A stretch of DNA of 64,000 nucleotides from the NCBI RefSeq assembly GCF_004135385.1, contig NZ_CP035493.1, positions 1,550,001 to 1,614,000 on the forward strand. The letters run 5' to 3'. The notes below the pieces were generated by a model. It saw nothing but the letters and a program-made list of their open reading frames with translations, did not search any database and was not told the origin of the DNA. The stretch is from Xylanimonas protaetiae. GTDB taxonomy: Bacteria; Actinomycetota; Actinomycetes; Actinomycetales; Cellulomonadaceae. Shown in pieces: positions 35,717-44,057 of this stretch. The position numbers were made by a program, and so were the translations under genes. Within the stretch, counting starts at the first letter, position 1, and each line of letters opens with the position of its first letter.

Positions 35717-35971
35717 GTGAGCGAGCCGATGCCTTCGATGCGACAGGTCGACCCCGACGTCGTGCGCGGGGAGGCGGTCCCGACGCCGCGCGAGCGGGCG
35801 CTGCGGATCGGCTGGTGGGCGCTCGGCGCGGTGGCGCTCGGCACCGCGTACCTGGTCGGCTGGGTCGTGTTCGACGACGTGGCGCGCATCCCCGCCTGGT
35901 ACTGGGTGCTGTGGCTCGCAGCGGCCGGGGGAGTCGCCGTGCTGGTGGAGGCGCGCACGCCGCGCCGCTGA
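35717..35971 (+). CDS. small two-helix membrane protein, unknown function
   Basis: An 84-residue protein with two hydrophobic segments (IGWWALGAVALGTAYLVGWVVF and WYWVLWLAAAGGVAVLV) joined by a short DDVARIPA loop, with a charged N-terminus. A TGGGAT hexamer nine bases before the GTG suggests a leaderless message. It is divergent from the ABC operon. I do not recognise a family. Confidence 0.55.
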   Translation: MSEPMPSMRQVDPDVVRGEAVPTPRERALRIGWWALGAVALGTAYLVGWVVFDDVARIPAWYWVLWLAAAGGVAVLVEARTPRR

Positions 35972-36100
35972 CGCCGGGGGCCCTGCTGCGCGTCCCCACG
36001 GTGTCACCGCAGCGCCACGCTGACACCGGCCTCCGCGAGCCTGCCTGTTGCACTTCGCGCCCCGCCGACCATGTGTGGGCATGAGAGCAACGAGCCAGCC

Positions 36101-36658
36101 ATGACACCGGGTCAGCCGCCTCGCCCCGACTTCGGGGACGCCTTCCGCGCGCACTACCCCGGTGTGCTCGCCTTCGTCCGCCGGCGGGTCCAGCCGTCGG
36201 ACGCCGAGGACCTCGTCGCCGAGGTCTTCGCGATCGCGTGGGACCGCTGGGACACCGTCCCGCACGACGTGCGCCCCTGGCTGTTCGGCGTCGCACGCAA
36301 CGTCGCGGCCAACCACGTGCGGGCCTCGGGCCGCCGGGGCCGCCTGGAGCTGCGGGCCGCGCCCTGGGTTCCCGACGGCGACCCCGTCGACGGGCTGGCC
36401 GCGCTCGACCTGCGCCTCGCCTGGGGTCGGCTGCCCGACGCCGACCGCGAGGCCATCGCGCTCGTCGCCTGGGACGGGCTCACCGGGGCCGAGGCGGCCA
36501 CCGTGCTCGGCTGCACCCGGGCGGCCTTCTCGGTCCGTCTCAGCCGCGCCCGGCGGCGTCTCGCAAAGCTCCTCGACGGCGTCGTGCTCGACCCGGACCC
36601 CGACCCGCGGGCCGTCGCCACATCCGCACCCGCCTTCAGCCACGGAGGACAGTCATGA
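36101..36658 (+). CDS. ECF-type RNA polymerase sigma factor
   Basis: A 185-residue sigma-70 family factor of the extracytoplasmic function type, with regions 2 and 4 only. Region 2 shows FRAHYPGVLAFVRRRV and PSDAEDLVAEVFAIAWDRWD; region 4 shows LTGAEAATVLGCTRAAFSVRLSRARRRL. Its stop overlaps the next start (ATGA), and the downstream protein has one membrane helix, so this pair is probably a signal-responsive sigma factor with its membrane partner. The ATG at 36101 matches the length of related factors; an in-frame ATG at 36071 exists. Confidence 0.88.
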   Translation: MTPGQPPRPDFGDAFRAHYPGVLAFVRRRVQPSDAEDLVAEVFAIAWDRWDTVPHDVRPWLFGVARNVAANHVRASGRRGRLELRAAPWVPDGDPVDGLAALDLRLAWGRLPDADREAIALVAWDGLTGAEAATVLGCTRAAFSVRLSRARRRLAKLLDGVVLDPDPDPRAVATSAPAFSHGGQS

Positions 36659-37661
36659 ACACCCCGCTCACCGACCCGGTCCTGCGGCGCGTCGCCGCCG
36701 CCGACCCGGTCCCCGCCGTCGGCCTCACCCACGCCGAGGCGATCCGCTCCGAGGCGCTGCTCGCCCGGATCGAGGCGGCGCCGCGCGGCGCCGCCGCGCG
36801 CTCCCGGCGGCTGCCTGGGACGCTCACGACGCGGCTCGCCGCGGCCGCGGCCACGGCGGTCGCCGTCGTCGGTGTCGCGATCTTCGCCCCACCAGCGCGT
36901 CGGCCGATGTCGTGCTGCTCCAGGCCGCCGACGCCGCGGCGCTGCAGCCGCAGGCGACCGGAGAGTACTGGTACGTGCACTGGCAGATCACCGACCACTT
37001 CGAGAGGAAGCCCGGAAGCGGAGAGTTCGTGCCGATCACCTATCAGCGGGAGGACTGGAGCTCGCGTGAGCGAGGCGTCATGCGCGACGAGCAGGGGGCG
37101 GCGTTCAAGGCCGTCGAGGACGGGCGCACGACCATCGACCCCGCCGACGTCAGGTTCGAGAACTACACCATCGACGACACGGGAACCCCGGCCGCCAGGA
37201 CGTTCAGCGGTTTCACCTGGGACGAGCTCGACGCGCTACCGACCGACCCCGTGCAGCTTCGTGCTGCGCTCCTGGCGGCGACGCCCAGCTCCGGGCACGG
37301 GCGCAACTACGACCTCTTCGACTCAGTTCAGTGGCTGCTCTTCGGCAGCCCCGCCCGGCCCGAGCTCCGGCGAGCGCTGTGGACGGTCCTTGCCGGGATC
37401 GACGAGGTGACCCTGCTGGGCGGTCGGACGGACGCGCTTGGCCGGCAGGGGACCGCGGTCGAGGTGAAGTTCCCCGACTGGTACGTCACCACGATGACGC
37501 TCGACCCGACCACCGGCATGCTCCTCGAGTGGAGGGCGACCGAGCAGGACGGCTCCCGTCCCCTCACCTACACCCTTGTGGAGCAGGGTCCGCGCGACTC
37601 GGCACCTGCCGCGCAGCCGCCGCTCTGCGGACCGGGCTCCGTGCCGCTCGTCAGCTGCTGA
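36655..37661 (+). CDS. sigma-factor-associated membrane protein, CU044_5270-like (one-base shift)
   Basis: About 335 residues once a one-base shift is repaired. The N-terminal part (TDPVLRRVAAADPVPAVGLTHAEA) precedes one membrane helix (LAAAAATAVAVVGVAIF), then an outer domain starts YWYVHWQITDHF and runs to a C-terminal pair of cysteines. This matches the CU044_5270-like proteins that follow ECF sigma genes and may act as anti-sigma or sensor proteins. The frame breaks at the C-run 36887-36890; one more C gives APTSASADVV and a length divisible by three. Role as anti-sigma is inference. Confidence 0.7.
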
Positions 37662-37671
37662 CACCAGGACC

Positions 37672-37724
37672 GCGGAACGCTGAGTGTCCCTGATCACGAC
37701 GATCAGGGGCACTCAGTGTTCCGC
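37672..37724. terminator. long hairpin between the sigma-partner gene and vapB
   Basis: Arms of 24 bases (37672-37695 and 37701-37724) match at 22 positions around a 5-base loop. It starts ten bases after a stop codon, so it may terminate the sigma operon. Confidence 0.6.
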
Positions 37725-37803
37725 AGCGACGCCGTACCTGGGTCCGTCGGTGCGACGCGGACGCGACAGCGAGCCACCTCGCCGTTCTGGAGAGGCACAC
37801 CGA

Positions 37804-37832
37804 GGGTAGACACGTAGTCTACCTAGGGTAGA
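37804..37832. promoter_or_regulatory. vapBC promoter and operator
   Basis: A perfect dyad GTAGAC-ACGTA-GTCTAC (37806-37822) precedes TAGGGT (37824-37829), a likely -10. The heptamer GGGTAGA occurs at 37804-37810 and 37826-37832, exactly 22 bp apart, or two helical turns. This fits autoregulation by a VapBC complex. Confidence 0.65.
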
Positions 37833-37842
37833 AACTGGTCTC

Positions 37843-38124
37843 GTGAGCCTGAACATCAAGAACGAGCGCACGCACGCGCTCGTCCGTGAGCTCGCCGAGC
37901 GGACGGGGCTGTCCCAGACGAGCGCGGTCGAGGAGGCGGTGGTGCGGTACCTGCGGGAGCTGACCGCGAAGGACGCGGACCAGACGGAGGCGGACCGGGT
38001 CGCGGCCAGGCGCGCCCGGATCGACCTGGTCCGAGCGCAGATCGCGGCCACCGTGCACGTACCGCTCCATGTCCGCCAGGAGGCAGACGAGGCGCTGTAC
38101 GACGAGAACGGCCTGCTCCGGTGA
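37843..38124 (+). CDS. vapB: VapB-type antitoxin (Rv0623-like)
   Basis: A 93-residue antitoxin of the Rv0623 type. The N-terminal MSLNIKNERTHALVRELAERTG and SAVEEAVVRYLREL stretch forms the DNA-binding dimerisation part; the C-terminal end would wrap the PIN toxin. The GTG start follows the palindromic operator by 20 bp. The stop overlaps the toxin GTG by four bases, the usual coupling in such modules. Confidence 0.88.
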   Translation: MSLNIKNERTHALVRELAERTGLSQTSAVEEAVVRYLRELTAKDADQTEADRVAARRARIDLVRAQIAATVHVPLHVRQEADEALYDENGLLR

Positions 38125-38527
38125 TCGTCCACACCTCAGCGGTCGTCGCGATCGTGGCCCGGGAGCCCGCGGCGGACGCCCTCGCAGAGATCCTCGCGAC
38201 CGCGCGGGAGGTGATGATCGCCGCCCCACGCTCGTCGAGCTGCAGGCCGTGCTCGAGCACCGCGGCGGGGTGGACGAGGCCCGCGCCGCGCAGAACCTCC
38301 TGCGGTCGGCGGAGGTCGAGGTGGCCGACTTCACGGCGCGGCATGCCGAGGTGGCGCGGCAGGCCTACCGCGACTACGGCCGGGCCAGCGGCCACCCGGC
38401 TCGCCTCAACCTCGGCGACTGCTACGCGTACGCCCTGGCAGCGGTCGCGGACCAACCGCTCCTGTTCGTCGGCGACGACTTCGTGCACACCGACGTCCGG
38501 CCGGCGTACCTCCCGCCGTCGGCATAG
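38121..38527 (+). CDS. vapC: VapC-type PIN-domain toxin (one-base shift, altered first acidic residue)
   Basis: A PIN-domain ribonuclease of about 135 residues after repair of a frameshift at the C-run 38224-38227. The N-terminus reads VIVHTSAVVAIVAREP, where canonical VapC has Asp in place of His at position 4. The other acidic positions remain: Glu in PTLVELQAVLEH, Asp in LNLGDCYAYALA and Asp in FVGDDFVHTD. Loss of the first metal-binding Asp could weaken or abolish RNase activity. The module is otherwise normal: GTGA overlap with vapB and an operator upstream. Confidence 0.78.
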
Positions 38528-38564
38528 CGGTCAGGCGCCCAGGCGGCTCCAGGCGGCCCAGCGG

Positions 38565-39884
38565 TCACGCGCCCAGGCGGCCCAGCGCCGTCGTCGCGGC
38601 GACGACCGCCTCGACCAGCGGGTCGGCGTCGAACGGGGCGTCGAACGTGAAGCGGACCGACGTCTGCGCGACCTCCGGAGGGACCCCCAGGGCGAGGAGC
38701 ACGTGCGACGGCTCGTCGCGGCCCGCAGCGCAGGCGGAGCCCGACGAGGTGATCACCCCGGACCGCTCGAGCTCCAGGAGCACGGCCTCGCCGCTCGTGC
38801 CGGGGAAGCAGAAGCTCGCGTGGCCAGGAAGGCGGCTGGACGTCGACGCATCGGCGGTGGCCCGGCGCGGAGCCGCGTCGGCGTCGGCCATGTGCGGCTG
38901 CGGACGAGGGTCACCGTGGGTCGTGGGCCGGGGGTCCGCGACGTCGGGGGCTGCCGCAGGGCGCAGGTCCGCGTGCGTGGGGTGGGCCCCCCGCCGCGGG
39001 TCGGCGCCGGTGAGGATCGCCGTCGGGATGCGGCCGAGCACGCCCGCGACGAGCGCGTCGCGGGAGGTCGCGACGTCGTCGGCCCGGGCGCGCAGCGCAG
39101 GCAGCGCGCCGACGGCGGCAGCGAGCCCGACGGCGAACGCGACGTTCTCGGTGCCCGAGCGGCGGCCGCGCTCCTGGCCGCCGCCGTGGATCAGCGGCTC
39201 GATCGGGACGCCGGCCCGGAGCAGCAGCGCGCCGACGCCCTTGGGGGCGCCGAGCTTGTGGCCCGAGACCGAGACGGCGTCGGCGTCTCGCAACGACACG
39301 TCCAGCCAGCCCGCGGCCTGGACGGCGTCGGTGTGGAACAGCGCGCCCGTCTCGTGGGCCACCGCGGCGAGCGCCCGGACGTCCTGGACCGTGCCGACCT
39401 CGTTGTTGGCGTGGTGGATCGTCACGAGGGCGGTGCCCGCCCCGGGTTCTGTGCGGAGCGCGGCGCGCAGGGCGTCCGGGGTGACGGTGCCGTCGGGTGC
39501 GAGGTCGACGAAGGTCACCTCGAACCCGTGCCGGCGGCGCAGGAAGTCGGCGGACTCCAGGACGGCCTCGTGCTCGATCGCCGTCGTGACCAGGTGGCGG
39601 GCGCGAGCGCGGGCGCCACGCGCAGGGTCGGTCGCGGCGAGCGCGAGGCCCTTGACCGCGAGGTTGTCCGCCTCGGTGCCGCCGCTCGTGAAGGTGACCT
39701 CGCCGGGCCGGGCGCCGAACGCCCGTGCGACGGCGGCACGCGCGTCGGCGAGCGCCGACGATGCCCGGTGCCCGAGCTCGTGCGTCGAGGACGGGTTGCC
39801 GAACTCCCCGGTCAGGTACGGCCACATCGCCTCGAGCACCTCGCGGCGCACGGGGGTGGTCGCGGCGGTGTCGGCGTAGATCAT
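38565..39884 (-). CDS. nadS: cysteine desulfurase of the NAD operon (NadS/NifS-like)
   Basis: A 439-residue PLP enzyme that takes sulfur from cysteine, most likely to build the [4Fe-4S] cluster of NadA. The PLP lysine is in VSGHKLGAPKGVG and the active cysteine in SSGSACAAGRDEPSHVL. The N-terminus MIYADTAATTPVRREVLEAM is standard. It is longer than usual because of a Pro/His/Asp-rich insertion of about 55 residues between ILTGADP and RLPGHASF (38835-39005). It is the last gene of the nad operon, 33 bp after nadC. Confidence 0.88.
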   Translation of the reverse strand: MIYADTAATTPVRREVLEAMWPYLTGEFGNPSSTHELGHRASSALADARAAVARAFGARPGEVTFTSGGTEADNLAVKGLALAATDPARGARARARHLVTTAIEHEAVLESADFLRRRHGFEVTFVDLAPDGTVTPDALRAALRTEPGAGTALVTIHHANNEVGTVQDVRALAAVAHETGALFHTDAVQAAGWLDVSLRDADAVSVSGHKLGAPKGVGALLLRAGVPIEPLIHGGGQERGRRSGTENVAFAVGLAAAVGALPALRARADDVATSRDALVAGVLGRIPTAILTGADPRRGAHPTHADLRPAAAPDVADPRPTTHGDPRPQPHMADADAAPRRATADASTSSRLPGHASFCFPGTSGEAVLLELERSGVITSSGSACAAGRDEPSHVLLALGVPPEVAQTSVRFTFDAPFDADPLVEAVVAATTALGRLGA

Positions 39885-39917
39885 GGTGTCCCCCCATCCC
39901 CCGGGGCGCCGAGCGGG

Positions 39918-40787
39918 CTACCGCCCGCTCGGCGCCCCGGTGACGTCCATGTCGAGGCCCAGGTCGAGCGACCGGACCCCGTGGGTCAGCGCACCGACCG
40001 AGATGACGTCGACGCCGGTCTCGGCGACGCCGCGGACGGTGTCGAGCGTGATGCCGCCCGAGGCCTCGACGACCGCTCGGCCCGCGACGATCTCGATGCC
40101 CGCACGCAGGTCGTCGTTCGAGAAGTTGTCGAGCATGATCGTGGTGACCCCGGCGGCGACGACCTCCTCGACCTGGTCGAGCCGGTCCACCTCGACCTCG
40201 ATGGTCGCGGTGTGCGGCAGCCTCGCCCGGGCCGCCCGGATGGCGTCCCCGACGCTCACCCCCGCCGCGGCCAGCACGGCCAGATGGTTGTCCTTCGCCA
40301 GCACGGCGTCCGACAGCGAGAAGCGGTGGTTGTGCCCGCCGCCGTCGCGCACCGCGGCCCGCTCCAGCACGCGCAGGCCGGGCGTCGTCTTGCGGGTGTC
40401 GACGACGCGGGCGCCCGTCCCGGCCGCGGCCGCGACGTAGCGGGCCGTCGCCGTCGCGATGCCGGACAGGCGCTGGACCAGGTTGAGGCCGATGCGCTCG
40501 GCGCGCAGCACGGCCCGCGCGTCCCCGGAGACGACGGCGAGGACGTCGCCGGTCTCGAAGCGGTCGCCGTCGGCGGCCTTGAGCTCGACCGACGCGTCGG
40601 CGTCGAGCAGCGTGAACGTCCGCGCGAACACCGTCAGGCCGCTGAGCACGCCCGGCTCGCGCGCCACGAGCGCGGCCCGTGCGCGGGCTCCGGCGGGGAG
40701 GAACACCTCGCTGGTGAGGTCGCCCCAGGGCGCGTCCTCGGCGAGGGCGCGCGTGAGGATGTCGTCGACGGCGCTGAGCGGGGTCAT
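39918..40787 (-). CDS. nadC: nicotinate-nucleotide pyrophosphorylase (quinolinate phosphoribosyltransferase)
   Basis: NadC joins quinolinate with phosphoribosyl pyrophosphate to give nicotinate mononucleotide and CO2. The 289-residue protein has the expected signatures: EDAPWGDLTSE at the N-terminus, VVDTRKTTPGLRVLER, GGGHNHRFSLSDAVLAKDNH and VEASGGITLDTVRGVAETGVDVISVGALTH. The ATG at 40787 is the family start. It is separated from nadB by about 150 bp containing 20-bp tandem-like repeats. Confidence 0.96.
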   Translation of the reverse strand: MTPLSAVDDILTRALAEDAPWGDLTSEVFLPAGARARAALVAREPGVLSGLTVFARTFTLLDADASVELKAADGDRFETGDVLAVVSGDARAVLRAERIGLNLVQRLSGIATATARYVAAAAGTGARVVDTRKTTPGLRVLERAAVRDGGGHNHRFSLSDAVLAKDNHLAVLAAAGVSVGDAIRAARARLPHTATIEVEVDRLDQVEEVVAAGVTTIMLDNFSNDDLRAGIEIVAGRAVVEASGGITLDTVRGVAETGVDVISVGALTHGVRSLDLGLDMDVTGAPSGR

Positions 40788-40798
40788 GCGTGGCCTCC

Positions 40799-40890
40799 GG
40801 TGGTCGAGCGGGTGGTCGGGCGCGTGGTCGGCCGGCCCGTCGAGCGGGTGGTCGGGCGGCCGGTCGAGTGGGTGGTCGGGCGGGTGGTGC
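40799..40890. repeat. imperfect 20-bp repeats between nadB and nadC
   Basis: The unit GTCGAGCGGGTGGTCGGG plus CG occurs at 40803-40822, 40839-40858 and 40863-40882 (one mismatch in the last), with shorter GGTGGTCGG copies between. It lies in the nadB-nadC gap, which is otherwise empty, and may reflect replication slippage. Confidence 0.7.
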
Positions 40891-40938
40891 GCGCGACGGG
40901 GCGAGGGTGAGCGGCGCCGGAGAGAGCGGCGGCCCGGC

Positions 40939-42797
40939 TCATGCGGACACCTTCTCCGCGGCCGGGAGGACAGGGACGAGCGCGTGCTCGGGCAGACGCC
41001 AGCCGGTCGAGACGGCCAGGGCGGGGTCGGTCTGCGGGAAGTCGGAACGGGCGTGCCCGCCGCGCGACTCGGTCCGCGCGAGCGCAGCGGCGACGACGGC
41101 GCGCCCGAGCTCGACAAGGTTCCGATCCTCGAGCGCCCGCACGCCGGCGGCCACCGTCATCGAATCGTCGGTCTGTGCTCTGCTCGTCGGTTCAGACCGA
41201 CGATCAGAACCCAGACCGACGATCTGCTCGGGCGCCGCGGGCGCCGCGGGCGCCGCGGGCTCGGCGGGCGCCGGGAGCGCCGCGAGTCCCGCGAGCGCGT
41301 CGCGTAGCCCGGCGGCGTCTCGCACGAGGCCCGCTCGCTCCCACATGAGCGCCTGCAGCGCGTCGCGGTCCACCTGAGGGGTGTGCCGGTGGGGCCGGAA
41401 CGTGCCGCGCAGCGCGGGCTCCGGCCCGCGGCGCACGTCGTGGTCGGGCAGCGTGCGGGCCGGGGCGGCCGCGGGCCACTGCGCGTCCTCGATCGCCGCG
41501 CCCGCGCGCCACCCGAAGACCAGCGCCTCCAGCAGCGAGTTGGACGCGAGCCGGTTGGCCCCGTGCACGCCGGTGCACGCGGCCTCGCCGACCGCGAACA
41601 GCCCCGGCAGCGACGTCCGCCCGGACAGGTCGGTGCGGATGCCGCCCATCCAGTAGTGCGCGGCCGGGGTGACGGGGACCGGCGCGTCCCAGGAGAACCC
41701 GTGCCGCGCCAGCGTCGTCGTGATGCCTGGGAAACGGCGGGTCATGCGCTCGGCACCGAGCGCGGTCGCGTCCAGCACGACCGGCTCCCCGCCCTGCGCC
41801 GCCATCGCGGCGGCGATCCCGCGGGCGACGACGTCGCGCGGCGCGAGCTCCGCGTCGGGGTGCACGTCGAGCATGAAGCGCCGCCCGGCGGCGTCACGCA
41901 GCACGGCGCCCTCGCCGCGCACGGCCTCGGAGATCAGGGGCGTGCCCGGCACGGCCAGCGCCGTCGGGTGGAACTGGTAGAACTCCAGGTCCGCGACGAC
42001 CGCACCGGCGCGCAGGGCGGCGGCCACGCCGTCGCCCGTGGTCACGTCGGGGTTCGTGGTGTGCGTGAAGAGCTGCCCGGCGCCGCCCGTGGCGAGCACG
42101 ACGGCGTCGGCCCGCAGCGTCGACGACGTCCCGTCGGCGTGGACGACGTCGACGCCGACGACACGGCGCCCGCCGGGGCCTCCACGCGACTGCCCGGCAG
42201 TTCGTCGACTGTCCGTGCCCCGAGCGCACGGACAGTCGACGAACTGCCGGGCAGCTCCGTCTCCGCGACCACCAGGTCGCGCAGGAACGTGTGCTCGTGC
42301 ACCTCGAGGGGCACCGACCGCACCGCGTCGATGAGCGCGATCTCGAGGGACAGGCCGGTCGAGTCGCCGTGCGAGTGCAGGACGCGGTGCGCGGAGTGCG
42401 CGGCCTCGCGCCCCCGGGCCAACGGCGAGCCCGGACCGTCGACGCGGTCGAGCTCGAGGCCGAGCGCGAGCAGGTCGCGCACGCGGTCGGGGCCCTCGGT
42501 GCACAGCAGGCGCACGGCCTCGACGTCGCACAGCCCGGCCCCGGCGACGAGGGTGTCGGCGACGTGGGACTCGATCGAGTCGTCGGGGGACGTCACCGCC
42601 GCGACGCCGCCCTGCGCGTAGCGCGTGTTCGACTCGGGCAGGTCCGCCTTGGTCACGAGGACGACGTCGTGCCCGCGCGAGGCCGCCCGGTAGGCGGCAA
42701 GCAGCCCGGCGGCACCGGAGCCGACGACGATCACTCGGGGTCCCCGCCCGCCCCCAGAGCGAAGCGAGGAGGCGGGTGGGGTGAGGGCGACGCGCAT
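40939..42797 (-). CDS. nadB: L-aspartate oxidase (one-base shift; two palindromic in-frame insertions)
   Basis: NadB oxidises L-aspartate to iminoaspartate with FAD. The N-terminal FAD loop VIVVGSGAAGLLAAYRAASRG, SNTRYAQGGVAAV, HSHGDSTGLSLE, DAVVLATGGAGQLFTHTTNP and HYWMGGIRTDLSGRTSLPGLFAVGEAA are typical. After adding one base at the G-run 42175-42178 the frame is 619 residues, about 60-80 longer than usual. The excess comes from a 65-bp palindrome at 42190-42254 and a repeat-rich segment near 41155-41260. Start overlaps the nadA stop by ATGA. Both halves keep all active-site motifs, so I treat the gene as functional. Confidence 0.85.
41164..41223. repeat. repeat cluster inside nadB
   Basis: CAGACCGACGAT occurs twice in direct orientation (41193-41204 and 41212-41223) and once inverted (41164-41175). 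A 9-bp unit GGCGCCGCG is repeated three times immediately after, at 41231-41257. The reading frame stays open, encoding a hydrophilic then Ala/Pro-rich linker near the NadB C-terminal helical domain. Confidence 0.75.
42190..42254. repeat. perfect 29-bp inverted repeat inside nadB
   Basis: Arms 42190-42218 and 42226-42254 are exact complements around the 7-base loop CCCGAGC. The arm begins CTGCCCGGCAGTTCGTCGAC. On the coding strand it is translated as ELPGSSSTVRALGARTVDEL plus PGS, in frame with the N-terminal half of NadB. It is not at a gene end and so is not a terminator. Confidence 0.9.
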
Positions 42798-44057
42798 CAG
42801 GCGGCCTTCGGCTTCGCGGCGAGCATGCGCTCCAGGGCCACCTTGGCGTCGGCGGCGACGTCGTCGGGCACCGTGACCTGGTTGACCACGCGACCGGAGA
42901 CGAGCTCCTCCAGCACCCAGGCGAGGTAGCCGGGGTGGATGCGGTACATGGTCGAGCACGGGCACACGACGGGGTCGAGGCAGAAGATCGTGTGCTGCGG
43001 GTACTCGGCGGCGAGCCTGTTGACCATGTTGATCTCGGTGCCGATGGCGAACGTCGTCGGCTCGGTCGCGGCGGCCACGGCCTTGCGGATGTAGTCGGTG
43101 GACCCGGCCTCGTCCGCGGCGTCGACGACGGGGCGGGGCACTCGGGGTGCACGATGACGCGGACGCCCGGGTGCTCGGCCCGCGCGGCCTCGATCTGCGA
43201 GACGGTGAACCGCTTGTGGACGGAGCAGAACCCGTGCCAGAGGATGACGCGGGCGTCCAGCAGCTCCTGCTCGGAGGACCCGCCGAGCGGCTTGCGCGGG
43301 TTCCACAGCGGCATCTGCTCCAGCGGCACGCCCATCTTCTTGGCCGTGTTGCGGCCCAGGTGCTGGTCGGGGAAGAACAGCACGCGCTGCCCGCGCTCGA
43401 ACGCCCACTCCAGCACCGTCTCGGCGTTCGACGACGTGCAGACGATGCCGCCGTGGCGGCCGCAGAACGCCTTGAGGTCGGCGGCGGAGTTCATGTAGGT
43501 CACGGGGATGACGGGCACGCGGCCGTCCTCGTCCGGCTCCTCGCCGTAGAGCGCCGACAGCTCGGCCCAGGCGGCCTCGACGGAGTCGATGTCGGCCATG
43601 TCCGCCATCGAGCAGCCTGCGGCGAGGTTGGGCAGGACGACGGCCTGGTCGGGCTTCGCGAGGATGTCCGCCGTCTCGGCCATGAAGTGCACGCCGCAGA
43701 ACACGATGGTCTCGGCGTCGGGGGCGGTCTGGGCCGCGTTGGCGAGCTGGAACGAGTCGCCCAGGAAGTCGGCGTGCTGCACGATCTCGTCGCGCTGGTA
43801 GAAGTGCCCCAGCACGACGACGCGGGAGCCGAGCGTCTCGCGCGCGGCCACGATGCGGGCGTGCAGCTCGGCGTCGCTCGCCTCGCGGTACTCGGCCGGG
43901 AGCGTGCCCTGCCGGGGGCCGACGGGGGCGCGACGTCGTCGAGCGACGCACCCGGGCCGTAGCCGGGCACGGTGTCGAAGTCCCACGGCCCCGCGGCGAG
44001 GTCGGGGTCGCACGTCGCCCCAGGGGTGGCGACGATCTGGAGGTTCACCGAGGTCAT
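42797..44057 (-). CDS. nadA: quinolinate synthase (two one-base shifts)
   Basis: NadA condenses iminoaspartate with dihydroxyacetone phosphate using a [4Fe-4S] cluster. Conserved stretches are VVLGHFYQRDEIVQHADFLG, ETIVFCGVHFMAETADIL, LAAGCSMADM, VIPVTYMNSAADLKAFCGRHGGIVCTSSNA and IFCLDPVVCPCSTMYRIHP. The frame slips twice: at the G-run 43924-43928, near residue 44, and at 43130-43138 (HPECP). One added base at each makes 1263 nt, or 420 residues. It overlaps nrtR and nadB by ATGA. The enzyme is central to the operon, so sequence error is more likely than gene loss. Confidence 0.9.
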
